DNA from: Asticcacaulis sp. UBA2476
Lineage (GTDB): Bacteria; Pseudomonadota; Alphaproteobacteria; Caulobacterales; Caulobacteraceae
Assembly (NCBI GenBank): GCA_002342035.1
Contig: DDPE01000050.1
Location: forward strand, 1 to 22,556
Reading direction: 5' to 3'
Length of the DNA stretch: 22,556 nt
A program made the translations under genes and the position numbers. Under the pieces are notes generated by a model. It ran no database searches. It saw nothing but the letters and a program-made list of their open reading frames with translations, and had not been told where the DNA came from. This document shows, one piece after another, positions 7,357 through 16,043 of the stretch; position 1 is the stretch's first letter, and each line of letters opens with the position of its first letter.

Positions 7357-9133
7357 ATTTGTCATCGCTGTACGGGCTTTTGCCGCCGTCCGCGATAAAC
7401 TGATCGGTGCGCGTCTCGATCACCGGCAAAGGTACCGAACCCAGATCGAGCAGGGCGTCGTGGAAATTGCGGATGTCGAACCTGTCGCCTAATGCGGCTT
7501 CGGCCCGGTGGCGGGCCTTCCAGATCGCCAGTTCGCCCATATAGTAGCTGAGCGCCTGACCCGGCGTGTTGATGTAGCGGTCAGTCTCGGTGGTGATTTC
7601 ATGCTCACTGAGCGCCGTGTTATCGCGCAGGAACGCCAGCGCCTGATCACGGGTCCAGCCCTTGGCATGCATGCCGGTATCGACCACCAGTCGGCAGGCG
7701 CGCCACATCTGATAGGTCAGCATGCCGAAATGTTCATAAGGGGTGTGATACATGCCCATCTCGACCCCCAGCCGTTCGGCATACAGCGCCCAGCCTTCGC
7801 CGTAAGCCGAAATATAACCGTTCTGACGAAACTCCGGCAGGGTTTTGTTTTCCAGCGCAAACGGCATCTGCATGGCGTGGCCCGGTGCCCCTTCGTGCAG
7901 CACCAGTGCGGGCAGGGTATAAAGCGGGCGGGACTTGAGATTATAGGTGTTGAGGATCAGAACCCCCGGCCCGCCATTGCCGCCGGTATTATAGGGGGCG
8001 ATGGCTTCCGGCGTCGGGATAACGGCAAAGCGCTGACGCGGCAGACGGCCGAACCATGTGGCAGATTTGCCGTCAAAGTCTTTTGAAATCCACGCGCCGC
8101 GGTCAAGGAATTGCTGCGGTGTATCGACATAAAACTGCGGATCGGTACGCAGGAAATCATTGAATTCCTGTAGCGTGCCGGAGAACTTGACCTGTTTCAT
8201 GACCTCAAGCATTTCGGCCCTGATCTTGGCCACTTCGTCGAGGCCGATCTGATGTATCTGATCGGGCGTCATATCCAGCGTGACATACTCACGGATCAAA
8301 GCCTGATAATAGGCTTTACCATCGGGCAGATCATAGGCGGCAATCGTGGTGCGGGCCTTGGGCATATATTCGCTGCGCAAGAAAATCAGCAGTTTTTTAT
8401 GCGCAGGAATGACCTTATCGGTGATGGCCTGTACCCCCAGACGGCGCAATTCAGCCTGTGTCTCCGCAGGGATCGAGGCGGGCAGGGTTTTGAACGGTGC
8501 ATAGAAATTTGTGTCCTCTACCGCCTTACCTTCATAAGGGATGGATACCGACGAGTCGCGCCCCTGAATAGAAATGCGCGATGGCGTAAAGCCGCGTTTC
8601 AAGCCCGCCCTGAGATTATCCGTGCTCTGATCAAAGAAGCGCGGCACATCGTTCAGCCAGGCGATATAGCGCCGATACTCAGCTTCGGTGCGCAGGTTTT
8701 TGGGGATGCCCCAGCTCAGGCCGTTCCAGAAGCCGAAGTTCATCTCAAAGCTACGGAAGGTCTGATCCGCCAGTTGAGTGTCGATCTGATGACGGTAGAC
8801 GATATAGTTGATCTGTTGTTCGCCAGACAGTGTCTGCGGATCGATGCGATCGAGGGCGGCCTTAACCTCACGCCACTTTGTCAGTTTGGCGTCCTGCGCG
8901 ACCTTTGAGACGTCAGGCAGGCGGTCCGGCGTTTCGTCACCCTCACGCGGGCCAAGACTTTGCCGCCATGTCCATTCCGCCTCATAGATGGCGGTGAATG
9001 CTGCATCGGGAGATGCAGCGGCTGCCGCGCTTTCGGCGGTCGCAACCGTGGCCATCGAGCCTGACAACAAACTGGTGGTCAGATACAGGCTCATCAGCAG
9101 GGGGCGCACAGGTGTCGGGTAAACTAACGGCAT
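7355..9133 (-). CDS. DUF885-family exported putative metallopeptidase (paralogue 1)
   Basis: The product is 592 residues, starting MPLVYPTPVRP, with a hydrophobic signal region (LLMSLYLTTSLLSG) and an Ala-rich stretch. It matches the DUF885 family, proteins with a zinc-peptidase-like signature: the HExxPGH motif is H413-E414-G-A-P-G-H419 (LHEGAPGHAMQ), followed by the conserved YGEGWALYAERLG that supplies a further acidic residue. Other blocks include IYEAEWTWRQ near the mature N-terminus and MWRACRLVVDTGMHAKGW. I chose the ATG at 9133, with GAGG about 11 bases upstream. A frame start at a TTG at 9202 would read through the operator-like site. It shares many blocks with the second DUF885 gene at 14241. 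Peptidase activity is a family prediction and the substrate is unknown. Confidence 0.88.
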   Translation of the reverse strand: MPLVYPTPVRPLLMSLYLTTSLLSGSMATVATAESAAAAASPDAAFTAIYEAEWTWRQSLGPREGDETPDRLPDVSKVAQDAKLTKWREVKAALDRIDPQTLSGEQQINYIVYRHQIDTQLADQTFRSFEMNFGFWNGLSWGIPKNLRTEAEYRRYIAWLNDVPRFFDQSTDNLRAGLKRGFTPSRISIQGRDSSVSIPYEGKAVEDTNFYAPFKTLPASIPAETQAELRRLGVQAITDKVIPAHKKLLIFLRSEYMPKARTTIAAYDLPDGKAYYQALIREYVTLDMTPDQIHQIGLDEVAKIRAEMLEVMKQVKFSGTLQEFNDFLRTDPQFYVDTPQQFLDRGAWISKDFDGKSATWFGRLPRQRFAVIPTPEAIAPYNTGGNGGPGVLILNTYNLKSRPLYTLPALVLHEGAPGHAMQMPFALENKTLPEFRQNGYISAYGEGWALYAERLGVEMGMYHTPYEHFGMLTYQMWRACRLVVDTGMHAKGWTRDQALAFLRDNTALSEHEITTETDRYINTPGQALSYYMGELAIWKARHRAEAALGDRFDIRNFHDALLDLGSVPLPVIETRTDQFIADGGKSPYSDDK

Positions 9134-9172
9134 CTTTGGACTTGCCTCACGGAATATTACAGTTATGCTAAA

Positions 9173-9202
9173 ATTGTATACGGTATAATTAATTCTGTGC
9201 AA
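9173..9202. promoter_or_regulatory. Divergent promoter region with TTGTATAC site (DUF885 gene 1 / GH2)
   Basis: TTGTATACGGTATA lies at 9174-9187 and contains the perfect palindrome TATAC-G-GTATA. On the plus strand TATAAT at 9184-9189 is a -10 candidate for the GH2 gene. On the minus strand TTGCAC (9202-9197) and TACAAT (9178-9173), spaced by 18, form a promoter for the DUF885 gene. A protein bound here would cover both -10 regions. Confidence 0.5.
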
Positions 9203-9256
9203 CAGGCTTTGGCCGTTGGGTGTGCGTATGTTTACAGCAGATAAGGGTGATAAGGC

Positions 9257-12200
9257 ATGAGTTCGGTAATGTGGCGTTCGCTCCTTTTGGCCACGGTTAT
9301 GGGCTTGCCAGTGTCGGCATATGCCGCGCCCGATGTATCGGGACGGGCCGAGTGGGAACAGCCCGAAGTGGTCGCCGTCAATCGCCTGCCCATGAAAGCG
9401 ACCTTCTTCAATTATGAAACGGTCGATAAGGCGGTGGCGGGCGATATGGCCGCTTCTGCCAACTATCTGTCGCTGGATGGCACCTGGAAGTTTGCCTTTT
9501 CAAAGACGCCGGAAACCCGTCCGGTCGATTTCTATAAGCCCGACTATGACGTCTCCGGCTGGGGCACGGCGCAGGTGCCGGGCATACTTCAGGCGCAGGG
9601 TTACGGTACGCCGATCTTCAGCGGGGCCGGGTATCCGTTTGGGGCCAATGAGCCGTTCGTCAAGCATGAGGTCAATGAAGTCGGGTCCTATCGCCGTGAT
9701 TTTGACCTGCCCGCAGGCTGGGATGGCCGCGATGTGATCCTGCATATCGGGGCGGCGGGGGCGGCCTATTATATCTTCGTCAATGGTGAAAAGGTCGGCT
9801 ATTCCGAAGACTCCAAACTGCCGTCGGAGTTTGATCTGACGAAGTATGTCAAACCCGGTAAAAACACCATTTCGATCGAGCTTTACCGCTATGCCGACGG
9901 CTCTTACCTTGAGGATCAGGATTTCTGGCGCCTGTCGGGATTTGAGCGCAGCGTCTATCTCTATGCCGAGCCTAAGACACGGTTGGCCGATTACACCGTC
10001 AAGGGCCTGCTCGATAAGACCTATACGGACGGGGTATTTAGCCTTGAGGCCGAACTGGGCGGCACCAAGGGATCGGGGACAATAACGGCAACCGTTTACG
10101 ACGGCGATGTCGCGGTTTTGAAAACCTCCGGTCGTGCCACTACTGAGGCGGCGGCGAAGCTGTCCGGCACCATCAAAAATGTCAAAGCCTGGTCAGCCGA
10201 AGCGCCGAACCTTTACCGTATGGTCATTGAATATCGTGACGGCAAGGGCAAGCTGATCTCGGCAACCTCAAAGAAAATCGGCTTTCGCACCGTTGAAATG
10301 CGCAACGGCGAAGTTCAGGTCAACGGCAAGCGTGTGATGATCAAGGGCGTCAATCGCCATGAGCATGACCCGCACACCTTCCGCGTGTTGTCGCCGGAGA
10401 CGACGCGCAAGGACATGGAACTGATGAAGCAGGCCCACGTCAATGCCCTGCGCCTGTCGCACTATCCGAACGATCCGCACGTCTATGATCTGGCCGATGA
10501 ATACGGCCTCTATGTCATGGATGAGGCCAATGTTGAGAGCCATACCTATATGGCCATGATCCGCGACATTGATCAGCGTTATAAGGCGCAACTGGGCTAT
10601 AAACCGCACTGGTACGCGGCCCACCTTGACCGTGTTTCGCGCATGGTTGAGCGCGACAAAAACGTCACCTCGGTCATCTTTTGGTCGCTGGGCAATGAAG
10701 CCGGTATCGGGCCGGCGTTTGAAAAGTCCGCCAGGTGGATTCGCGATAACGATAAGACCCGCCTGATCAATTTCTTAGGCCACGGCACGATCGGGGAGGA
10801 GCATCGCCCGAACGATTATGTCGATATCTATGCGCCCATGTATGACGACATTGAAAAGATGGCCGACTATGCTCAGGATGATCGCTATAGCCAGCCGATG
10901 ATCCAGTGCGAATATGCGCACGCTATGGGCAATTCGCTCGGTAATCTTGAGGAATACTGGGAAACGATCCGCGCTCATAAAAAGCTGCAGGGCGGTTTTA
11001 TCTGGGACTGGGTTGATCAGTCGATGATCCGCAAAGATGATGCGGGCAAAGAGTATTGGGCGCAGGGCTTTGATTATGCCGATGGCTCATGGGAAGATAC
11101 GGCGACCATCGGGGACGGCGTCATTCAGGCCGACCGCACCCCCGATCCGGAATATTTTGAGCTGCAAAAAGTCTATTCGCCGGTAGTGTTTGAAGGCGAC
11201 CCTAAGTCCGGTAAGGTCATGGTGGTCAATCGCAACGACCTGATTGATCTTAGCGCCTATGACTTCGGCTGGAAGCTGGAACGCGATGGCATCGCCGTTA
11301 AAACGGGTGCGCTTGACCGCGTCAATGCCCCCGCTGCGGGCCGCTCAGAGATAGCGCTCGATGTGGGCGCCGTCAGCTATGATCCGTCGGCGGAATATGT
11401 GCTTACGCTTTATGCCACCGCTAAAGACGACCGTATGCCCGGCCTTTCCAAAGGTTCGTCTATGGGCTGGACGCAGTTTGTGATGCAGGCCGCAAAGCCC
11501 GCACCGGTAACGCGTACGGGGTCGGTGAAGGTTGCCAGGTCTGCGGCTCAGGTTGAACTGTCCGCAGGGCCCACGCGTCTGACGCTCGATGCCAAAACCG
11601 GTGAGATCAAATCCTATACGGTCGGCGGTGAGACCTTGCTTAGCGGGGGTACGCCCTATTTCTGGCGCGGCCTGACCGACAATGATGACGGCACCGGCGT
11701 GGCCACCAGCCACGCGATCTGGAAGAGTTTGAGCGAAAAGCGCACGTTGGAAACCCTCGATGTCTCTGAGGTCGGCGAGGTTAAGGTCGGCTGGCGCGTC
11801 GGGGCGGGGTCGGTGAAATTCACCACCACCTACAGGCTTTATGGTGACGGTAGGCTGGAGGTTAAGGCCGACTATGTGCCGGTGCGTGATGATCTGCCCG
11901 ATCCGCTGCGCGTCGGGATGAAGTTCTCCAGCAACCCCACACTTACCAACATCGAATGGTACGGTCGCGGGCCGCAGGAGAGCTATTGGGATCGCAAGAC
12001 CGGTGCGGCCATCGGCCTTTATGCGGGTAAGGTCGCGGATCAGTATCACGACTATATCCGTCCGCAGGAGAGCGGCAACAAGACCGATGTGCGCTGGATG
12101 GCGCTTAAAACCGATGCCGGTGCGGGGCTTAAAGTGACCGGCCACCAGCCCCTATCGGCCAATGCCCTGGCCTTCCCGGTTGAGGATTTGTACCTGCAAC

Positions 12201-12385
12201 CGGTGGGCAAACGCCATAGTTCCGATATTACGCCCCACGGCTACGGCACGCTGATGATCGATGCCGTGCAATCGGGTGTCGGTGGCGATACTGGCTGGAA
12301 CTGGGTCGGGCGGCCGCTGATGAAATACCGCATCCCGCACGCACCCTTAACCTACAGCTTTACCATCTCGCCTGTTGATAAATAA
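9257..12385 (+). CDS. Periplasmic GH2 beta-galactosidase (LacZ-like)
   Basis: This 1042-residue protein has a signal peptide ending near VSAYA (residue 23), unlike cytoplasmic E. coli LacZ. Domain order follows the GH2 long form: jelly-roll sugar-binding domain (about 75-238), Ig-like domain (about 240-350), TIM barrel (about 352-640), a fourth beta domain, then a Bgal_small_N domain (about 770-1040, with the FWRGLTDNDDG block). The signature GVNRHEHDP is present. The acid/base glutamate is E481 in SLGNEAG, and the nucleophile is E552 in MIQCEYAHAMGN, followed by GGFIWDWVDQ. All key residues look intact, so activity on terminal beta-galactose is likely. AAGGG lies 8 bases before the ATG. It diverges from the DUF885 gene, sharing a region with the TTGTATAC site. 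The lipoprotein gene 65 bases downstream may be in the same transcript. Confidence 0.93.
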   Translation: MSSVMWRSLLLATVMGLPVSAYAAPDVSGRAEWEQPEVVAVNRLPMKATFFNYETVDKAVAGDMAASANYLSLDGTWKFAFSKTPETRPVDFYKPDYDVSGWGTAQVPGILQAQGYGTPIFSGAGYPFGANEPFVKHEVNEVGSYRRDFDLPAGWDGRDVILHIGAAGAAYYIFVNGEKVGYSEDSKLPSEFDLTKYVKPGKNTISIELYRYADGSYLEDQDFWRLSGFERSVYLYAEPKTRLADYTVKGLLDKTYTDGVFSLEAELGGTKGSGTITATVYDGDVAVLKTSGRATTEAAAKLSGTIKNVKAWSAEAPNLYRMVIEYRDGKGKLISATSKKIGFRTVEMRNGEVQVNGKRVMIKGVNRHEHDPHTFRVLSPETTRKDMELMKQAHVNALRLSHYPNDPHVYDLADEYGLYVMDEANVESHTYMAMIRDIDQRYKAQLGYKPHWYAAHLDRVSRMVERDKNVTSVIFWSLGNEAGIGPAFEKSARWIRDNDKTRLINFLGHGTIGEEHRPNDYVDIYAPMYDDIEKMADYAQDDRYSQPMIQCEYAHAMGNSLGNLEEYWETIRAHKKLQGGFIWDWVDQSMIRKDDAGKEYWAQGFDYADGSWEDTATIGDGVIQADRTPDPEYFELQKVYSPVVFEGDPKSGKVMVVNRNDLIDLSAYDFGWKLERDGIAVKTGALDRVNAPAAGRSEIALDVGAVSYDPSAEYVLTLYATAKDDRMPGLSKGSSMGWTQFVMQAAKPAPVTRTGSVKVARSAAQVELSAGPTRLTLDAKTGEIKSYTVGGETLLSGGTPYFWRGLTDNDDGTGVATSHAIWKSLSEKRTLETLDVSEVGEVKVGWRVGAGSVKFTTTYRLYGDGRLEVKADYVPVRDDLPDPLRVGMKFSSNPTLTNIEWYGRGPQESYWDRKTGAAIGLYAGKVADQYHDYIRPQESGNKTDVRWMALKTDAGAGLKVTGHQPLSANALAFPVEDLYLQPVGKRHSSDITPHGYGTLMIDAVQSGVGGDTGWNWVGRPLMKYRIPHAPLTYSFTISPVDK

Positions 12386-12450
12386 GGGCAGGTCACACCG
12401 GCGACACATTGCGGCCTGATACCTATTTCATAGGTTTCATGAGGTCTGTG

Positions 12451-12960
12451 ATGATTAAGCTAATGGCGGCTATGGGTGTGGCGGCGCTGGTTTTGGGTGG
12501 GTGCGCGGCCATGCCGATGGGGGCGGCGACCTCTGATGCCACCGAGACCTTGTCCTTGTCGGTTGGCCCCTGCTTTGGGTTCTGCCCGGTCTATAAGGTG
12601 TCGGTGACGCCGCAAGGTCTGGTTAGCTATGACGGCGAGCGCCACACAGCGGTCTTGGGGGCGCGCACCTTAGATAAAGGCTCGCGCGGCTATCGTGCTA
12701 TCGCTGCAAAACTGGCGACTTTCAAACCGGCCAGCGGACAAACGGCGGATACCCAGTGCGAGCAGCGCATCAGCGACCAGCAGCATTACCGCATCGTCTG
12801 GATCGCCACCGATGGCACTGAAACCGTGCTTCAGCATGACAAGGGTTGCCGATCATCGGCCAATGACCAACTCAATAAGGTGCTGGAAAGCCTGCCGCAA
12901 ACTCTGGGGATCAGCGACTGGGCCAAGCAGGAAACCCGGCCCGGCGTTTCGCGCGGGTAA
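12451..12960 (+). CDS. DUF6438-type lipoprotein
   Basis: The 169-residue product has a lipoprotein signal with lipobox LGGC (Cys18), so it is likely anchored in a membrane facing the periplasm. The mature part opens with a block typical of DUF6438 (LSVGPCFGFCPVYKVSVTPQGLV), where a short Cys-x3-Cys pair precedes a strand-rich domain. Two more cysteines (TQCEQ and KGCRS) may form a second disulfide. I chose the ATG at 12451 because GAGG lies 6 bases upstream. An earlier in-frame ATG at 12409 would add a non-signal-like extension. It lies 65 bases after the GH2 stop with no clear terminator between, so co-transcription is plausible. The function of the domain is not known to me. Confidence 0.75.
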   Translation: MIKLMAAMGVAALVLGGCAAMPMGAATSDATETLSLSVGPCFGFCPVYKVSVTPQGLVSYDGERHTAVLGARTLDKGSRGYRAIAAKLATFKPASGQTADTQCEQRISDQQHYRIVWIATDGTETVLQHDKGCRSSANDQLNKVLESLPQTLGISDWAKQETRPGVSRG

Positions 12961-13002
12961 GCACTTTCCAAAAGTGTGAAGCGGTTTTTGAACTCAAAGT
13001 GC
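12961..13002. terminator. Weak hairpin between convergent genes, possible terminator
   Basis: CACTTT (12962-12967) pairs with AAAGTG (12971-12976). An alternative pairs GCACTTT (12961-12967) with AAAGTGC (12996-13002) around a loop containing TTTTT. It sits in the 58-base gap between two convergent genes. The stems are short and the T-run is displaced. Confidence 0.3.
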
Positions 13003-13018
13003 GACAAAATAAGCTGGA

Positions 13019-14119
13019 TTATTTCTGCGTCTTTTGCAGCAGGGCGGTCAGGTCATCCTTCCAGAACTTCGCCCAGGTGTGGGTGCCGTGGCCGCGCGTG
13101 TCCGGTGACGACGGGATCAGGCGATAGGTCACGCTGCTCAGGCGCGGCAGAGCTTTTTCCGGTATGCCCAGTTCCGGCGGGTTGATGAAGTCATCGCCGG
13201 AATTGATCCATACGGTCGGGGCGGTGATTTTCTCTAGGTTTGGCCACGGATTATAGGTGCGTGACGCGTCGAACTGATAGATGAAATCATTGGCATCGCG
13301 CGATGCGATGTCCTTTTCGACCCGTTCACGGATATTTGCCTCAGCCTGTGCGCGGGTCGGGAACTGGGCCTGAAGATATTCAGGCGCACTGCCCGCCATG
13401 ACCGACAGAGCGGCTGCTGTGCGTAGACCCTGAACCGGCTGGGTGGTGTAGTTGCCGCCCTGCCAGACGGGATCAGCGCGGATGGCGTCCATGGCGGCGA
13501 CGCGCCACATGCGGTTGCGGCCGGCGATCTCAACCGGCTGACACGCCATAGGCATCAGGGCATCGGCAAAATCAGGGTGCGCCTGCGCCCACACAAAAAT
13601 ATGCATGCAGCCCATCGACGTGCCGAAAATCAGCCGCAGATGGTTGATCTTAAGCGCGCTTCTCAGCATCTGGCGCTGGGCTTCGACCATGTCGGCATAA
13701 TCATATTTCGGGAACGCCATGCGCAACCCGTCGCTGGGTTTAGACGACGCGCCATGACCGATATTGTCGGGCAGGATAATAAAATAGCGGCTGATATCGA
13801 GTGGCTGACCGGGGCCGTAAAGCTCATCGGCAAACTGCGGCACCAGAAACTGCGCGCCTGAGCCACCGGTGCCGTGCAGGATCATAACCGCATTATCGAT
13901 CTTACCCTTGGCATCATAGTGCGGCGTACCCAATGTGCGGTAATTCATCTTGAGCTCAGGCAGGGTTTCGCCGGACTTGAAGCGAAAATCTTTCAGGGTC
14001 ACGCTGGCTTGCTTGGCGGCACTGGCATCAAACGCCATGACGGGTGTGGCTACCAAGGCGGCCCCGATCAGAGCGGCACTCAGATGTACTTTGAAGGATT
14101 TCAACCTCAGTTTGGTCAT
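13019..14119 (-). CDS. Exported alpha/beta hydrolase of the homoserine acetyltransferase (MetX)-like superfamily
   Basis: The product has 366 residues with a signal peptide (basic MTKLRLKSFK, hydrophobic core, cleavage near TPVMA at 29). The fold marks are clear: the oxyanion-loop block MILHGTGGSG, DNIGHGASSKPSDGLR, the nucleophile elbow GTSMGCMH with Ser168, an acidic residue in INSGDD (D309 or D310), and a late histidine in TRGHGTHTWAKFW (H344 or H347). The layout DNIGHG, then FGTSMG, then MACQP is that of MetX-like acyltransferases. However, homoserine acetylation is cytoplasmic and this protein is exported, so an esterase or amidase role is more likely. I chose the ATG at 14119 (GGAG 6 bases upstream) over a longer frame from 14224, which crosses the operator-like site. 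It diverges from the DUF885-S9 pair. Confidence 0.82.
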   Translation of the reverse strand: MTKLRLKSFKVHLSAALIGAALVATPVMAFDASAAKQASVTLKDFRFKSGETLPELKMNYRTLGTPHYDAKGKIDNAVMILHGTGGSGAQFLVPQFADELYGPGQPLDISRYFIILPDNIGHGASSKPSDGLRMAFPKYDYADMVEAQRQMLRSALKINHLRLIFGTSMGCMHIFVWAQAHPDFADALMPMACQPVEIAGRNRMWRVAAMDAIRADPVWQGGNYTTQPVQGLRTAAALSVMAGSAPEYLQAQFPTRAQAEANIRERVEKDIASRDANDFIYQFDASRTYNPWPNLEKITAPTVWINSGDDFINPPELGIPEKALPRLSSVTYRLIPSSPDTRGHGTHTWAKFWKDDLTALLQKTQK

Positions 14120-14176
14120 GACGGGCTCCGGTAAGCGGTTGCGCGATAAAAGACGCGTGAACGGGCGGGCTAAGTG

Positions 14177-14210
14177 TTGACACCAAAGTATATCGTATAC
14201 AACATACAAT
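14177..14210. promoter_or_regulatory. Divergent promoter region with TTGTATAC site (hydrolase / DUF885 gene 2)
   Basis: On the minus strand TTGTATACGATATA runs from 14202 to 14189, matching the sites at 1712 and 9174. A minus-strand TATACT (14192-14187) is a -10 candidate for the hydrolase gene. On the plus strand a perfect TTGACA lies at 14177-14182, but no well-spaced -10 is clear. A second half-site, TTGTAT (minus 14209-14204), abuts the main one. Confidence 0.5.
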
Positions 14211-14240
14211 TCAGTGATGTTCAAACAGATGGCAGGGATT

Positions 14241-16043
14241 ATGGCGCGATCAGCAGTTTCACTTTTTCTGGGTTTAGTGTGCGCGGTCTCTCCGCTGGCC
14301 CTATCTCAGCCCGCTTTGGCGCAGATAGCAAGCCCGCCAACCGCCCAAGCCGGGCAAACCGCTGATCAGCGCCTTAAAGCGCTTTATGAAGCCGAGTGGA
14401 CTTGGCGTCAGGCGGAGTATGGCCGCTCGGGGCCGGGCCGGGGCGCAAGTTCGGATAAACTGCCCAGTGTCACGCCGCAAACCTATGCCCGCCGACTGGC
14501 CTACTGGGATAAGGTGCTGGCCGAACTGAACACACTGCCGGTGGCGCAGTTATCGCACGATGAAAAGATCAATTACGACGTGTTTCTGGCGTCGGTATCA
14601 GCCGAAGCCAATCAGATCCGCTTCAAGACCTATGAGGCGCCGTTCAATTCCGACAGCTTCTTCTGGACCGGCATGAACCCGCGCACGCCGTACCGTACGG
14701 CGGGGGACTATCGCAAATACTTAAGCCGGATGAAGGATATTCCGCGTTATTTCGATGAGAATACCGTCAATATGAAGGCGGGCCTCAAGCGCGGCTGGAC
14801 CGTGCCTTATGTCTCGACGATCGGCCGTGAAAAGACGATGGAAGCCTACACCAAGGGCGATACCACCAATCCGTTTTATGAAGCCTTTGCCCAAATGCCG
14901 GACACCATTCCCGCCGCAGAGGCTGCCGCGTTGAAGGCAGAGGCACAAAGCCTGATCCGCGATACGGTCGCCCCCGCCTATGTCAAGCTGCACACCTTCT
15001 TCACCAGGGAATATCAGCCCAAGGCGCGGCGTGATATAGCCGCCTACAGCCTGCCGGACGGTAAGGCCTTTTACAAAGCGCGTATGAAGGAGTTCATCAC
15101 CCTCGACCTGACACCCGATGAGGTCCACCAGATCGGACTGAAAGAAGTCGCCCGTATCCGCGCTGACATGGAACAGACCATGAAGGATTCGGGCTTTACC
15201 GGCACCTTCCCGGAGTTTCTGGTGTTCATGCGCACTGATCCGCAGTTCTATGCCAAAACCCCGCGTGAGCTGTTGTCCTATTCGGCCTATGTCTCCAAAA
15301 AAGCCGATGGCAAGCTGAAAGACTTTTTCAACGTCCTGCCGCGTTATCGCCATGCCATTTTGCCGGTGCCGGATGCGGTCGCACCGATCTATACGTCGGG
15401 TCGTGGCGGTCTCGATAGCTGCCTGATGAACACCTACGATCTGCCGTCGCGCCCGCTTTATAACCTCGCGGCCCTGACCCTGCATGAGTGCACGCCGGGA
15501 CATAGCTATCAGGCGGCGGCCGCTTTAGAAGCCCCGCCGCGCCCGGATTTTCGACGTGGCACCGGCTTTTCCGGCTATGGCGAAGGCTGGGGCCTCTACA
15601 CCGAATGGCTGGGCACCAAGATGGGCATCTATGAAACCCCCTATGAGGAGTTTGGCCGTCAGACCTTTGAGATGTGGCGCGCCGTGCGTCTGGTGATCGA
15701 CACCGGTATGCACACCAAGGGTTGGAGCCGTCAGCAGGCGATGGACTATCTGACCGAAAATACCGCTCTGGCGCCGCTTGATATTAAGAACGAGATCGAC
15801 CGCTATATCGCCTGGCCGGCGCAGGCTCTGGCCTACAAGCTGGGGGAACTGAAGATGCGTGATATGCGCACATTGGCAGAGACTGAGTTGGGCACCGATT
15901 TCGATCAGCGCACCTTCCACGACACAATCCTCAATATGGGATCGGTGCCGCTGACGACCTTTGAGTCGGAAATGAAAGCCTATATCGCCGCTGAAAAAGT
16001 ACGTGTGCAAAATAAAGCCACGACGACACCTTTGGCCAACTGA
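14241..16043 (+). CDS. DUF885-family exported putative metallopeptidase (paralogue 2)
   Basis: This 600-residue protein has a signal peptide (MARSAVSLFLGLVCAVSPLAL, cleavage near PALAQ). It carries the DUF885 HExxPGH signature as H415-E416-C-T-P-G-H421 (TLHECTPGHSYQ) and the following block GYGEGWGLYTEWLG. Shared blocks with the first copy include LYEAEWTWRQ, GLKRGWT, EYQPKAR.DIAAYSLPDGKA and RLVIDTGMHTKGW. The copies thus look like diverged paralogues, not a recent duplication. I chose the ATG at 14241, with CAGGGA just upstream. GTG 14214 and ATGs at 14217 and 14229 are alternatives with weaker signals. The stop overlaps the start of the S9 peptidase gene in TGATG, implying translational coupling and linked function. 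Peptidase activity is predicted from the family only. Confidence 0.88.
   Translation: MARSAVSLFLGLVCAVSPLALSQPALAQIASPPTAQAGQTADQRLKALYEAEWTWRQAEYGRSGPGRGASSDKLPSVTPQTYARRLAYWDKVLAELNTLPVAQLSHDEKINYDVFLASVSAEANQIRFKTYEAPFNSDSFFWTGMNPRTPYRTAGDYRKYLSRMKDIPRYFDENTVNMKAGLKRGWTVPYVSTIGREKTMEAYTKGDTTNPFYEAFAQMPDTIPAAEAAALKAEAQSLIRDTVAPAYVKLHTFFTREYQPKARRDIAAYSLPDGKAFYKARMKEFITLDLTPDEVHQIGLKEVARIRADMEQTMKDSGFTGTFPEFLVFMRTDPQFYAKTPRELLSYSAYVSKKADGKLKDFFNVLPRYRHAILPVPDAVAPIYTSGRGGLDSCLMNTYDLPSRPLYNLAALTLHECTPGHSYQAAAALEAPPRPDFRRGTGFSGYGEGWGLYTEWLGTKMGIYETPYEEFGRQTFEMWRAVRLVIDTGMHTKGWSRQQAMDYLTENTALAPLDIKNEIDRYIAWPAQALAYKLGELKMRDMRTLAETELGTDFDQRTFHDTILNMGSVPLTTFESEMKAYIAAEKVRVQNKATTTPLAN

Noticed and set aside
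11345..12145. 266-codon minus-strand frame in the GH2 gene
   Set aside because: It is antisense to the conserved small-chain domain of the beta-galactosidase and carries no family signature.
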